Part shown: piece after piece, positions 49,932 to 58,550 of the stretch
How positions within the stretch are numbered: position 1 is the stretch's first letter
Layout of the letters: each line of letters opens with the position of its first letter
NCBI GenBank assembly: GCA_965533275.1
Contig: CBESWG010000015.1
Span: 8,612-72,611, forward strand
Source of the DNA: JAUXEH01 sp965533275
GTDB taxonomy: Bacteria; Acidobacteriota; Aminicenantia; Aminicenantales; Aminicenantaceae
Direction: 5' to 3'
DNA: 64,000 nt
The notes under the pieces: generated by a model
What the model was told of the DNA's origin: nothing
The model's input: the letters and a program-made list of their open reading frames with translations, nothing else
Database searches by the model: none
Program-made: the position numbers and the translations under genes

Positions 49932-50579
49932 TCAGGAATAGGATCTCTGCTTAGGGCGTCCTTTGCTGGGATAGACCTTGACCTTTTTGAGGAATCCCTC
50001 GCCGATGCTCTCTGTGGAAATGCCCTGGATCTGGTTGACGGTGATGTGGACCAGGCGGCGTTCGTAGGGATTCATGGGATCCAGCGTCTCTTTCCGGCCG
50101 GACTCGCGCACCCGTTTCGCCACATTCTGGACATAGTCTTTGAGCTCTCGTTCCTTGCGCCTGCGGAAGAAATCGCAGTCGGTCTGGACCTTCTGGGGAG
50201 ACACCTTGTTCAGGATGTGCTGGAAAGCCAGGAGCAGGGCTCCGTCTTTCTGGAGGAGGAGGCCCTTGTCTCGGCCTTCGAATATGATGAATAGGATGTC
50301 ATGGTTCTTTTTGGTGTGATACTTGAGATCCAGGGGATACTGCTTCAGAAGCTCATCCAGGAACTTGGTGGCGGGTTCTGAATCCTTGGTGGTCTTGGGC
50401 CAGGCCCGGATCACGATCTCCTTGGTCTTGATGCCAAAGAGCTTGGTCTTTTCTGCGACGATCTCATAGTTGAACTGGGTCCTGGTGATCTTCAGGACGT
50501 GTTCGGCCAGGCTGATGACATCTTCCAGGTTGCGGCCCTTAAATTCCTGTTTATCGTCATTTTTTTCTTGGTTTTCCAT
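49932..50579 (-). CDS. jag: Jag/KhpB-type RNA-binding protein
   Basis: The 215-residue protein has a Jag-N-like start (FKGRNLEDVISLAEHVLKITRTQFNYEIVAEKTKLFGIKTKEIVIRAWP), a KH-like middle (KVQTDCDFFRRRKERELKDY in the linker) and an R3H domain with PMNPYERRLVHITVNQIQGISTESIGEG. Such proteins (SpoIIIJ-associated) bind RNA and are commonly encoded next to yidC. The start overlaps the end of yidC by 23 bases. Interaction with RNAs and cell envelope regulators is inferred from the family. Confidence 0.9.
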   Translation of the reverse strand: MENQEKNDDKQEFKGRNLEDVISLAEHVLKITRTQFNYEIVAEKTKLFGIKTKEIVIRAWPKTTKDSEPATKFLDELLKQYPLDLKYHTKKNHDILFIIFEGRDKGLLLQKDGALLLAFQHILNKVSPQKVQTDCDFFRRRKERELKDYVQNVAKRVRESGRKETLDPMNPYERRLVHITVNQIQGISTESIGEGFLKKVKVYPSKGRPKQRSYS

Positions 50580-52248
50580 GGGTTTCCTTCTTTTTCTTGT
50601 GCATGAAACGGTTCATGATGTACTGCTGCCCGATCTGAAGCACGTTGTTGGTCAGCCAGTACAGGACCAGCCCGCTCGGGAAGCTGATAAAGAAGATGGT
50701 CATGATGACCGGCATGATGAGCATCATGCGCTGCTGAGTGGCATCCCCCGAGGTGGGCGTCATCTTCTGGCTGATGAACTGCGTGATTCCCATCAGGACG
50801 GGGATGACGTAGTACGGATCTTTCACCGACAGGTCCCCTATCCACAGGATCCAGGGGCTGTGGCGGAACTCCACGGCCACGCGCAGCAGCTGGAAGAACC
50901 CCCAGAAGATGGGGAGCTGGATGAGCATGGGAAGGCACCCACCCGCGGGGTTGACCCCTTCCTGCTTGTATATACGCATGGTCTCTTCGTTGAGCTTGCG
51001 CCTCTGTTCGATGTCCTTCTTGGCCTTCTTGTACTTGTTGCGCACGGCCTTGATCTTGGGCTGCAGCTCCTGCATCTTGGACATGGACTTCGTGCTCTGG
51101 TAGGTCAGGGGGAAGAAGAGGATCTTGATGGCGATGGTAAGGATCACGATGCTCCAGCCCCAGTTGGGGATCGTGTTGTAGATCGCCTTGATGGCGACGT
51201 ACAGGATCTCCGTGATGAAGCCGAAAATGCCGAAGCGGATCGCCCGCTTGGTCTCGTGGCCCAGGTCGGAGAGCTGGTCGTACTGTTTTGGGCCGAGGTA
51301 GACCTTCTGGACTGCGCTGACATTGAGGAAGTGAAAAGCCTGGGTCTCACCGACCATCTCGCGGGAAAATAGGGCGCTGCTGGTCCCGGGCGTGCCGATG
51401 AGCATGGCCATGAAGTACTGATCGTCGTAGGAGGCCCAGTTCACGAAATTGTAGGCGCTCTCTTCGGGCTTGTATTTCGTCCCCTCGTAGTGCCTGAGCA
51501 CCTTGGCCCCCGAATAGACGGAGATGCCGGGGTTACTGCCCATGCGGCCGCCCTGGGTAGCGGTGAGGTTCCCGAATCCGGGCCCCCACACCACGTAGGA
51601 TTCCTGTTCCTGGCCGTCCTTCCAGAGATTGACCTCGAGGTCGAAGTCGTACCCTTCCCCGCGGAAGGACATGATCTTCTCGACGCGGTTGCCCCGCTCG
51701 TCCGCGTATTCGAAGCGGAGCTCCTTGGCTTCTCCGGCTATAAGCTCTAAGCTCTGGCGCGAGGGCAGGAACAATGCCTGGCTGAGGAGGGCGTCGAGCT
51801 CGGGATCTCCGGTCCGCAGCGAAAGGGGATACTGCCCGATCTCCCCGGATGCAGAGGCGACGAGCTCCAGGTCTTCTCCGTTATCGCCCGTGTGCTGCTT
51901 GAGACGCCAGCTGGTAAGCACCGCTCCTCGGGTGTTCCAGGTAGCCCGGTAGAAGGGCGTGTCGATCCTGATCTCCTGTTCCTTTTCTCCGGAAACAGGC
52001 TCAACCGGGGAGTCGAGGCGCTTCGCATCGGGCTTGAGGGTGTCCTCTGTCTCAGGTTCGAGTCCTTCCGCCGCTTTCTGAGCCCGCTCGAGAGCCGTCG
52101 GAGGCAGGGATTCTGGCGCCTGCTGCGATGCGACCGGCTGGCCCTCGATCGGCGGGGGAGAGGGCTCCTCTTTGTTCACGAAGATGAACTGCCAGCCCAG
52201 CAGTACTACAAGCGATAAAACAATAGCGATAACTAGCCGTTTTTCCAT
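50557..52248 (-). CDS. yidC: Membrane protein insertase YidC
   Basis: The 563-residue length with a large periplasmic domain after TM1 is the Gram-negative form. It has an N-terminal helix (IAIVLSLVVLLGWQFIFV), a proline/serine-rich linker, a beta-rich periplasmic domain, and five conserved helices starting NWGWSIVILTIAIKILFFPLTYQSTKSMSKMQELQPKI, with the C-terminal PSGLVLYWLTNNVLQIGQQY. It inserts Sec-dependent and independent membrane proteins. It is 11 bases downstream of yidD. Confidence 0.96.
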   Translation of the reverse strand: MEKRLVIAIVLSLVVLLGWQFIFVNKEEPSPPPIEGQPVASQQAPESLPPTALERAQKAAEGLEPETEDTLKPDAKRLDSPVEPVSGEKEQEIRIDTPFYRATWNTRGAVLTSWRLKQHTGDNGEDLELVASASGEIGQYPLSLRTGDPELDALLSQALFLPSRQSLELIAGEAKELRFEYADERGNRVEKIMSFRGEGYDFDLEVNLWKDGQEQESYVVWGPGFGNLTATQGGRMGSNPGISVYSGAKVLRHYEGTKYKPEESAYNFVNWASYDDQYFMAMLIGTPGTSSALFSREMVGETQAFHFLNVSAVQKVYLGPKQYDQLSDLGHETKRAIRFGIFGFITEILYVAIKAIYNTIPNWGWSIVILTIAIKILFFPLTYQSTKSMSKMQELQPKIKAVRNKYKKAKKDIEQRRKLNEETMRIYKQEGVNPAGGCLPMLIQLPIFWGFFQLLRVAVEFRHSPWILWIGDLSVKDPYYVIPVLMGITQFISQKMTPTSGDATQQRMMLIMPVIMTIFFISFPSGLVLYWLTNNVLQIGQQYIMNRFMHKKKKETHGKPRKK

Positions 52249-52259
52249 CTATTCGTCCT

Positions 52260-52469
52260 TTAGGGCACAGGGTCGATTCCGCCGGGGTGCAGGGGATGGC
52301 ACTTGCAGAGCCTCTTGGTCCCCAGAAAGACGCCCCGGAGAAGGCCGTGCTTCTGGATTGCCTGATGTGTATAGTCCGAGCAGGAGGGGAAGAAGCGGCA
52401 GTGGTTTCCCAACAAAGGGGACAAAAGCTTCTTATAGCCCTTGATCAGGGTCAATGCTATTTTCTTCAT
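52260..52469 (-). CDS. yidD: Membrane protein insertion efficiency factor YidD
   Basis: The 69-residue protein carries the complete YidD signature: LIKGYKKLLSPLLGNHCRFFPSCSDYTHQAIQKHGLLRG, with CKCHPLHPGGIDPVP at the end. It is a small, amphipathic membrane-associated factor that helps YidC. Its start overlaps the rnpA stop by four bases, the standard order of rpmH-rnpA-yidD-yidC. Confidence 0.95.
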   Translation of the reverse strand: MKKIALTLIKGYKKLLSPLLGNHCRFFPSCSDYTHQAIQKHGLLRGVFLGTKRLCKCHPLHPGGIDPVP

Positions 52470-52822
52470 ACAGCTCGACTTTTCTTGTTCAGGAACTGAA
52501 TGGCCTTCTTGTACTCGTCAAAGATCTCATTCCAGGTCGAATCCGGCATGCCCGGCTTCGCGATCATGACCAGATCGAAGGAAGTTTCCAGCAGGTCCTT
52601 GTTCCGCCTGAAGAGGGCCCTCATCCACCTCTTTACCTTGCTCCTCTTGACGGCGTTGCCGACTTTTTTGCTGGCGACCGCCGCCATGCGAGAGTAATTC
52701 AGGTCATTGGTGAGATAGACGAGATTGAAATATCTTCCTCTGAAGCGACTTCCCTTCTCATATATCCGGGTGAAGTCGCTCTGTTTTCTTATCCTCTCTT
52801 GAGGCCGGAGGGATTCGGTCAT
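52466..52822 (-). CDS. rnpA: Ribonuclease P protein component
   Basis: The 118-residue basic protein binds the RNase P RNA to mature tRNA 5' ends. It has RIRKQSDFTRIYEKGSRFRGRYFNLVYL, then VASKKVGNAVKRSKVKRWMRALFRRNKDLL, the RNR motif of the family. Its start shares one base with the rpmH stop (TGATG). The RNA component rnpB was not seen in the window. Confidence 0.93.
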   Translation of the reverse strand: MTESLRPQERIRKQSDFTRIYEKGSRFRGRYFNLVYLTNDLNYSRMAAVASKKVGNAVKRSKVKRWMRALFRRNKDLLETSFDLVMIAKPGMPDSTWNEIFDEYKKAIQFLNKKSRAV

Positions 52823-52956
52823 CAGACGGCAAGTTTTTTTCTGCCTTTCTGACGCCTGTTCTTTATGACCTGCTGGCCTCCCTTGGATCTCATTCGCACG
52901 AGAAAGCCGTGATTCTTTTTTCTTTTTCGGTTATTGGGTTGAAACGTTCTTTTCAT
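52822..52956 (-). CDS. rpmH: Ribosomal protein bL34
   Basis: The 44-residue protein MKRTFQPNNRKRKKNHGFLVRM, ending KKLAV, is a canonical L34 in length and sequence. In many bacteria it lies beside dnaA at the origin; here it begins the minus-strand origin-type cluster. A TTGACA/TACCAT promoter is upstream. A longer in-frame reading is not supported. Confidence 0.97.
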   Translation of the reverse strand: MKRTFQPNNRKRKKNHGFLVRMRSKGGQQVIKNRRQKGRKKLAV

Positions 52957-53002
52957 CTTCCTAGCTCTACTTTCTAGCTCTACAACAGTCGTTGAGTTAC
53001 GT

Positions 53003-53031
53003 ATGGTAATAAACAAACCCTTATATGTCAA
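53003..53031 (-). promoter_or_regulatory. Strong sigma70-type promoter of rpmH operon
   Basis: On the minus strand TTGACA (53026-53031) and TACCAT (53003-53008) have a 17-base spacer, starting transcription about 40 bases upstream of rpmH. Between the promoter and rpmH there is a 9-base direct repeat, TAGCTCTAC, twice, 52964-52983. Confidence 0.7.
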
Positions 53032-53083
53032 GGGTTTCCGTTGGGGATGGTACGCCGCGGAGGGTGATCGCTCAGGTAATTGT

Positions 53084-53112
53084 TTGCTTCCCGCGAAAAT
53101 TTAGTTTATAAT
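53084..53112 (+). promoter_or_regulatory. Promoter of carD placing transcription start near the ATG
   Basis: TTGCTT (53084-53089) and a perfect TATAAT (53107-53112) have a 17-base spacer. The expected start (53118-53120) is four to six bases before the carD ATG at 53124, and no Shine-Dalgarno occurs between them. The mRNA may thus be leaderless. Confidence 0.6.
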
Positions 53113-53123
53113 GACAACTTCCT

Positions 53124-53642
53124 ATGGATAGCTTTTCGATCGGCGATAAGGTCATCTACCCGAACCAGGGGATTGGGGTTGTCGAAGATATCCAGAAAGA
53201 GAAGTACTTCGGTCAGGAATTCCGCATCTATCATCTCAGGATCGTTGCCAACGACAGCAAGATCATGGTCCCGTCCTCGAATGCCGAGGAGATCGGGATC
53301 CGCAGGCTGATCTCCCTCGATACCATCGGTGAGGTCTATGACTTCATGCGTTCAGGGGCGGTCGAGGTCTCCATGAACTGGAAGGGCCGCTACAAAGAGC
53401 ATGTCAACCTGATGAAGACCGGCTCCATCCTGGACATGGCGGTGGTACTCAAGAGCCTCTACTATCTGAACCTCGTAAAACCCCTTTCGTTCCGGGAAAA
53501 AAAGATGATGGAGAAGGCCAAGGAGCTTCTGGTCACGGAGATCTCTGAGGTGATGGATTCCACTTCCGAGGACATCGAGAGTAAACTCCTCGATGGGCTG
53601 TCGGATTGTTACAAGAATTTTTCCTCAAAAACGGAAGCCTGA
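53124..53642 (+). CDS. carD: CarD-family transcriptional regulator
   Basis: The 172-residue protein starts MDSFSIGDKVIYPNQGIGVVEDIQKEKY, the Tudor-like RNA-polymerase-interacting domain, with LRIVANDSKIMVPSSNAEEIGIRRLIS. The helical C-terminus (about 70-170) includes WKGRYKEHVNLMKTGS and LSFREKKMMEKAKELLVTEIS, which contacts DNA at the promoter upstream edge. CarD stabilises open complexes. It lies 85 bases upstream of smpB. Confidence 0.93.
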   Translation: MDSFSIGDKVIYPNQGIGVVEDIQKEKYFGQEFRIYHLRIVANDSKIMVPSSNAEEIGIRRLISLDTIGEVYDFMRSGAVEVSMNWKGRYKEHVNLMKTGSILDMAVVLKSLYYLNLVKPLSFREKKMMEKAKELLVTEISEVMDSTSEDIESKLLDGLSDCYKNFSSKTEA

Positions 53643-53727
53643 TCTTTCCTAGGATGCTACAGCCGACCCTGATCCCGTACTGTCTTTCTCTACCTTCTCG
53701 AACGGCCTCTTCCTGACAGGCACAGCC

Positions 53728-54192
53728 ATGAAGCACAGCACGGCGAGAGTCATCGCAAGAAACAAGAAAGCCTTCTTCAACTACGAGATACTGGAGACCT
53801 TCGAAGCGGGGATCGTCCTCCAGGGAAGTGAAGTCAAGTCGATCCGAGATGGGCGGGTCAGCCTGAAGGAGAGCTACGCAGAGGTCCGCGAGGGAGAGGT
53901 CTTCCTGTTGAGCTGTCACATCAGCCCGTATCCCCCAGCCAACCGCCTCAACCACGAGCCGCTTCGTGTGCGCAAACTGCTTCTCCACAGACGCGAGATC
54001 AAGCGCCTGTTGGGGAAGATCAAGGAGAAGGGCTTGACCCTGGTGCCCACGCAGATCACCATCTTGCCCAACAACCGTGTCAAGGTGGAACTGGGCCTGG
54101 CTCGCGGGAAGCGGACACATCAGAAACGCGAGGTCATCCGAGAGCGTGACCGCGACCGCGAGATGCAGGCCGAGCTCAAGCGCTTTCGCTAG
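53728..54192 (+). CDS. smpB: SsrA-binding protein
   Basis: SmpB escorts tmRNA to stalled ribosomes for trans-translation. The 154-residue length and the segments NKKAFFNYEILETFEAGIVLQGSEVKSIRDGRVSLKESYAEV, HISPYPPANRLNHEPLRVRKLLLHRREI, GLTLVPTQITIL, and GLARGKRTHQKREVIRERD with a basic C-terminal tail are conventional. No ssrA gene was recognised nearby. Confidence 0.96.
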   Translation: MKHSTARVIARNKKAFFNYEILETFEAGIVLQGSEVKSIRDGRVSLKESYAEVREGEVFLLSCHISPYPPANRLNHEPLRVRKLLLHRREIKRLLGKIKEKGLTLVPTQITILPNNRVKVELGLARGKRTHQKREVIRERDRDREMQAELKRFR

Positions 54193-54239
54193 CAGGATCG
54201 GTGCCGTAGTTAAATAAATCGAAAGAATCGGATAGAACC

Positions 54240-55445
54240 ATGGCAAACATCAAGAAGAAAAAGGGCATAATCGGGATCCTGACCGGAGGGGGAGACGTCC
54301 CGGGACTGAATCCCGCCATACGAGCGATCACGATCCGGGCCCTGCGTGAGGGCTACAAAGTGATCGGCATCCGCCGGGGATGGGCCGGCCTGACTGAGAT
54401 GATCCGGGACAAGGAGGCGCCCCACGAGGGCTCCTATCGGGTCCTGACCGAAGAGAACGTGAACAAGGTGGGCCGCACAGGGGGGACATTCCTCCACACA
54501 TCGCGGACGCGCCCCAGCCACGTTCCCAAGATCAATGTCCCGGATCACCTGAGGAGCACTTACCCGGAAGACTACAATGACCTTACACCGGAGGTGCTGA
54601 AGAACCTGGACTACCTGGGTATCGACACGCTCATTCCCATCGGGGGCGATGACACACTGAGCTACGGGGCCCGGCTGCACGAGGAAGGTGTTCGCGTGAT
54701 CGCGGTCCCCAAGACCATGGACAACGATGTGCCGGGCACGGACTACTGCATCGGATTCAGCACCTGTATAACCCGGACCATCAGCATGACCCATGCTCTG
54801 CGCACCACGGCCGGCTCACATGAGCGCTTCCTGGTCATCGAGGTGTTTGGCCGCTATGCTGGCTTCACAGCACTCCTGCCCACCATGGCGGGCGCGGCCA
54901 GCCGCTGTGTGATCCCCGAGTTTAAGTTCGACATCACGAAGCTCTGTGAACTGCTGGCCGCCGACAGGGAGACCAATCCCAGCAGCTATTCCGTAGTACT
55001 GGTCTCAGAGGGCGCCATGTTCGAAGGCGGAGAGATGGTGTTCAAAGAGCATGAAAAAGACATGTATGGACACAAGAAACTGGGAGGCATCGGCGACCTG
55101 GTGTCGAAACAGCTCAAGGAGCTCTCTCCCCGCTTCAACCAGGGGAGGCAGATCAATGTCATCAACCAGCGTCTGAGCTATATGGTCCGGTGTGGCGATC
55201 CGGATGCCATCGATTCCGTGGTCCCCATGGCCTTCGGCAACCTCGCCCTGGACCTCATTATGGAGGGGAAGGCCGGACGGATGGTCTGCCTGCGCCACGG
55301 ACAGTACGACAACGTCCCCATCGGTGTCGTGACCAGCAGGAAGAAGATCGTGGACGTAGCTAAATACTATAATACCGAGCGCCTGAGGCCATACTACAAG
55401 AGCTTCAACCACAAGCCGCTCTTCATCATGACATCGGATTACTGA
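54240..55445 (+). CDS. PPi-dependent phosphofructokinase-type enzyme
   Basis: The 401-residue protein has ILTGGGDVPGLNPAIRAI, IPIGGDDTLSYGARL (GGDD at 54642-54653), VPKTMDNDVPGTDYCIGFSTCI, EVFGRYAGFTALLP, and AASRCVIPEFKF. Asp as the second acidic residue in GGDD together with PKTMDND is the signature of PPi-dependent enzymes. It may work reversibly in glycolysis/gluconeogenesis, conserving energy. This complements the GGDG-type phosphofructokinase encoded at 29865. The ATG is 47 bases after smpB, with no clear ribosome site beyond GAAAG. Confidence 0.9.
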   Translation: MANIKKKKGIIGILTGGGDVPGLNPAIRAITIRALREGYKVIGIRRGWAGLTEMIRDKEAPHEGSYRVLTEENVNKVGRTGGTFLHTSRTRPSHVPKINVPDHLRSTYPEDYNDLTPEVLKNLDYLGIDTLIPIGGDDTLSYGARLHEEGVRVIAVPKTMDNDVPGTDYCIGFSTCITRTISMTHALRTTAGSHERFLVIEVFGRYAGFTALLPTMAGAASRCVIPEFKFDITKLCELLAADRETNPSSYSVVLVSEGAMFEGGEMVFKEHEKDMYGHKKLGGIGDLVSKQLKELSPRFNQGRQINVINQRLSYMVRCGDPDAIDSVVPMAFGNLALDLIMEGKAGRMVCLRHGQYDNVPIGVVTSRKKIVDVAKYYNTERLRPYYKSFNHKPLFIMTSDY

Positions 55446-55472
55446 TCACCTGAGGAGGCTTCAGTCCGGGGA

Positions 55473-56177
55473 TCAGAAGATGCGATTGTTCAAATCCACC
55501 AGCCAGCGGTGCAGGCCTGCGAGGGGCGCGAAACGTTCCATACAGTAGTCGAGCAGCCGCTCAGAGTACAGTTCCTCCGGTATGGGGGCCTCGATCCCGG
55601 CGTAGAGGCCGTTGTGGAGCAGCAGCTCTGCATTGGGGTGGGAGGAATCGAATCCCGGGGGGATGCGCTTGTAGTGTTTCCCGCCCAGAGTGTATCCCTC
55701 CATTTCTTCAATATGACTCAGGATGTCGGTCAGTTCGGCTCCGTATTCCGGATCCACCACGGCGCTCCGGTAATGCTCCAGTGCTTTTCGGGGGAACATG
55801 TAGAAACCCATCCCCAGCATCAGGTTGGGGGGCTCGAGATGGAAGTAGAAGCCGGGACACTCCATGCGCGGACGGATGCCCTCCCAGAGGTAGATCCCCA
55901 GATGAGTTTTATAGGGGGATTTGTCGCTGCTGAAGCGTGTATCCCGGTAGATGCGGAATATGGATCGGTTGGGTTTGGGCACGGCGATGATGCCCGGGGC
56001 GATCTCCTTGAGGCGTTCGCCCAGGTCGGTCACGAGGGCCTGTGCGGGACCTATCACCTGGCCGGTATATATGTCTTTGTGGGCATTGAACCATTCCCGG
56101 TTGTTGTGTTTCTTGAGGTCCTTGAGGAACTTTACCGTGTCCCGGGAGAATCCATGAAAAGTTTGATCTATCGTCAT
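55473..56177 (-). CDS. DUF2461 family protein
   Basis: The 234-residue cytosolic protein matches DUF2461: HGFSRDTVKFLKDLKKHNNREWFNAHKDIY, then KPNRSIFRIYRDTRFSSDKSPYKTHLGIYLWEG, and the C-terminal YKRIPPGFDSSHPNAELLLHNGLYAG. The family is widespread with no experimentally firm function known to me. It is the first of a minus-strand set with the M28 peptidase further upstream and is not clearly co-transcribed. It is convergent to the PPi-PFK gene. Confidence 0.87.
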   Translation of the reverse strand: MTIDQTFHGFSRDTVKFLKDLKKHNNREWFNAHKDIYTGQVIGPAQALVTDLGERLKEIAPGIIAVPKPNRSIFRIYRDTRFSSDKSPYKTHLGIYLWEGIRPRMECPGFYFHLEPPNLMLGMGFYMFPRKALEHYRSAVVDPEYGAELTDILSHIEEMEGYTLGGKHYKRIPPGFDSSHPNAELLLHNGLYAGIEAPIPEELYSERLLDYCMERFAPLAGLHRWLVDLNNRIF

Positions 56178-56213
56178 GTTACCCTCCGAATTTTCATCTG
56201 ATATCGCCTTGTC

Positions 56214-58493
56214 TTACCGGGCCGGGAGTAGACCGCGGCTCATCGCCTGTGTGCGGGGATAGAGAAGCCGGTTCGGCGGGAGCGGAGGGATCTCGAGGCC
56301 TCGAGGCAGATCATAGGAAAGGTCGGCACATACCACCTCAACATCTCCTTCTCCTTCCGCCTCCAGGTGCAGCTGGAGCCCTCTCTCCGGCAGCGCGTAG
56401 AGGTAGAGCAGCAGCCGGTGCGGCCTTCCTGCGTCGGAGGCCTGTTCTCCCCGACTGGTGGAGAAGAGTTTCTCTCCCCCCGGCCCGATCTCCAGAGTAA
56501 ATGGATCGCCGGCAGCCAACAGGACTCCCATGAGCGGCGCTCCGCGGGGCGAAAACACCCGGATCTGCGCCCGAGTGTTTCCTTCTTCCCTGGATACGGA
56601 AGCGAATACGAGCCTGGGTGCAGCTACATCGATCCTTGAGGCCGGGCTCTTCAAGACGGCTCCTCTCAAGGGAGATGGCGCCTCAAAGATCCCTTCCTGG
56701 GTGCTCCCCAGGACAGCCTCGGCCCAGGCCGTTCGCTCGAATACCCCGAGGAAGGCCGATCCCCCGTCACGCTCGTAGATCACGTGCTGGGGCAGGGGCC
56801 GTGAGTCGTGGGGCAGGACGAAGAGGCCGAAGCCGATCGCTCCCAGGGCAGCGATCAGGGAAACCGCGCCTGTTATCCAGAGGAACTTCTCCCGGTAGCC
56901 GGCCAGGGCAGGGATCAGCAGCCCCAGCATGAGCCCCGGGATGACAACTGCCAGGGGCATCAAGCGAAAGGCGGTATTGAAGGCGACATAGATCATGCTG
57001 AGCTGGATCAGTGCCGGCAGCGCCAGAATCCCCATCAGGAATACCTGGGCTCCGGACACCTCATCCGGATCGCCATAGGACAGGATCAGCCAGAGAGAGA
57101 TCACGGCAAACAGGAGCGGCCAGGTCGCCATGAAGCTGGCCTGGGGAAGGAACAGGGCTGCGGCTGCGGCTCCCAGGGCCCACCAGATCAGTGCGCCAGC
57201 GGCCAGAGAAGGCGTGTCCTCCCATTTTCGGGCCCAGGCAAAGATCAACATGAACAGAAAGAGGGTGATGCAGAACAGCGCGATGAGAAAGACATGCCGG
57301 AAATCCGGATACTGAGAGATCGTTTGATAGGCGTCATCGAATCTGGCGCGCAGTATCCTCTCGAGGAGGAAGGACGCGCCGAAGGCGGCAGCACAGCTCA
57401 GGCCCAGGCCTGCGAATCCCAGCAGGATCCCCCTGGCAGCCAGGTGACGCTTCCAGAATCCTACCATCATCGTCAAGACAAAAAGCCCCAGGGCCAGGCC
57501 GGTGAGGGGCCAGACCCATGTGATCGGGTAGGAGATCAGCCAGGGGCGCCAGAGATTGAAGTAGACGGCATCCCCTGAAGGCTGGGAATCCAGGGAGAGG
57601 TCCCGAAGGCGGTTCACGAGCTGCAGGACGCCGGAGCCGTGGTGGTACAGCGTGTCGTCATCCAGGTGCCATAGGTTGTCCAGGGGCGTATGGTAGGACT
57701 GCCATCCGTCTATGTAGGCGAAATTCAGGCCTGCGAGCCCTGCGGATTTGGCAAGAGTGAAGTCCGAGTCATTGGGCATCAGCTGATAGATGGCATGAGT
57801 CAGGGAGTTCCCCACTGGAGCGGAGGCGCTGCGGGCGAATTCCCTGACCAACCAGGCGTTTTCGGGCCCTGTCTCATACATGAAGCTCATCCCTTGACTC
57901 CCCCGCGCCTCGAAGTTGAGCACTACGCCCACATCCTGAGCCCAAGTATGTCTCTCGAAGAATATCTGGGCACCGTACATGCCGATCTCTTCTCCGTCGG
58001 TGATGAGGGCGATGACATCATTCTTACCGGGTCCACTCACGGAAAGGATGCGCAGGATCTCCAGGATAGCGGCAACACCGGCGCTGTCATCGTTGGCGCC
58101 GGGGGCATCGGGAACCGAGTCGTAATGGGCCATGAGCAGGATCGCTCCGCTGCTGTCTTGACCGGGGATGCGCACCATCAGGTTTTCCAGCCATGCGATC
58201 CGGGCGTATCCATTCTCCCAGGAGGTGGTGCACATATCCCGCTGGATCACCGTGGTGAGCTCGAGCCGCTGGAACTCCGCGAGGATGTATTCTCTTACGC
58301 GCTTGTGTTCGGCGGTGCCCAGGGGATGAGGGGCCTGAGACATCTGTTCGATGTGGGCCCTCTCGTTCTCCACCGAGAACTGCTTGAGCGACAGCGCCTT
58401 AGGCATCCCTGGAGGGATGGTCAGCATCACGCCAAGGGTGATGCCCAGGCCGATCAGGATCCAGAGTATCCCGTACGAGATAGATTTGCTCAT
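56214..58493 (-). CDS. Membrane M28-family metallopeptidase (ER-type metallopeptidase 1-like)
   Basis: The 759-residue protein has an N-terminal helix (about 7-27), then an M28 zinc aminopeptidase domain facing the periplasm: LMAHYDSVPDAPGANDDSAGVAAILEILR (His and Asp ligands), LITDGEEIGMYGAQIFF (Glu base and ligand), NFEARGSQG, and WQSYHTPLDN (His ligand). From about 330 to 590 there are eight or nine TM helices (LISYPITWVWPLTGLALGLFV and others), followed by a beta-rich C-terminal domain. This layout is reminiscent of ERMP1/vacuolar membrane proteases. The substrate is unknown; peptides or modified amino acids are likely. Confidence 0.88.
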   Translation of the reverse strand: MSKSISYGILWILIGLGITLGVMLTIPPGMPKALSLKQFSVENERAHIEQMSQAPHPLGTAEHKRVREYILAEFQRLELTTVIQRDMCTTSWENGYARIAWLENLMVRIPGQDSSGAILLMAHYDSVPDAPGANDDSAGVAAILEILRILSVSGPGKNDVIALITDGEEIGMYGAQIFFERHTWAQDVGVVLNFEARGSQGMSFMYETGPENAWLVREFARSASAPVGNSLTHAIYQLMPNDSDFTLAKSAGLAGLNFAYIDGWQSYHTPLDNLWHLDDDTLYHHGSGVLQLVNRLRDLSLDSQPSGDAVYFNLWRPWLISYPITWVWPLTGLALGLFVLTMMVGFWKRHLAARGILLGFAGLGLSCAAAFGASFLLERILRARFDDAYQTISQYPDFRHVFLIALFCITLFLFMLIFAWARKWEDTPSLAAGALIWWALGAAAAALFLPQASFMATWPLLFAVISLWLILSYGDPDEVSGAQVFLMGILALPALIQLSMIYVAFNTAFRLMPLAVVIPGLMLGLLIPALAGYREKFLWITGAVSLIAALGAIGFGLFVLPHDSRPLPQHVIYERDGGSAFLGVFERTAWAEAVLGSTQEGIFEAPSPLRGAVLKSPASRIDVAAPRLVFASVSREEGNTRAQIRVFSPRGAPLMGVLLAAGDPFTLEIGPGGEKLFSTSRGEQASDAGRPHRLLLYLYALPERGLQLHLEAEGEGDVEVVCADLSYDLPRGLEIPPLPPNRLLYPRTQAMSRGLLPAR

Positions 58494-58550
58494 GTTTTGC
58501 CTCCCGGTCCAGAGGATATCCTCTGCAAACGACGATCAGATTCTTTCATG

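Noticed and set aside
52957..53123. A possible oriC next to rpmH
   Set aside because: No DnaA boxes or AT-rich repeats were seen in this 167-base gap; it contains two promoters in opposite directions.
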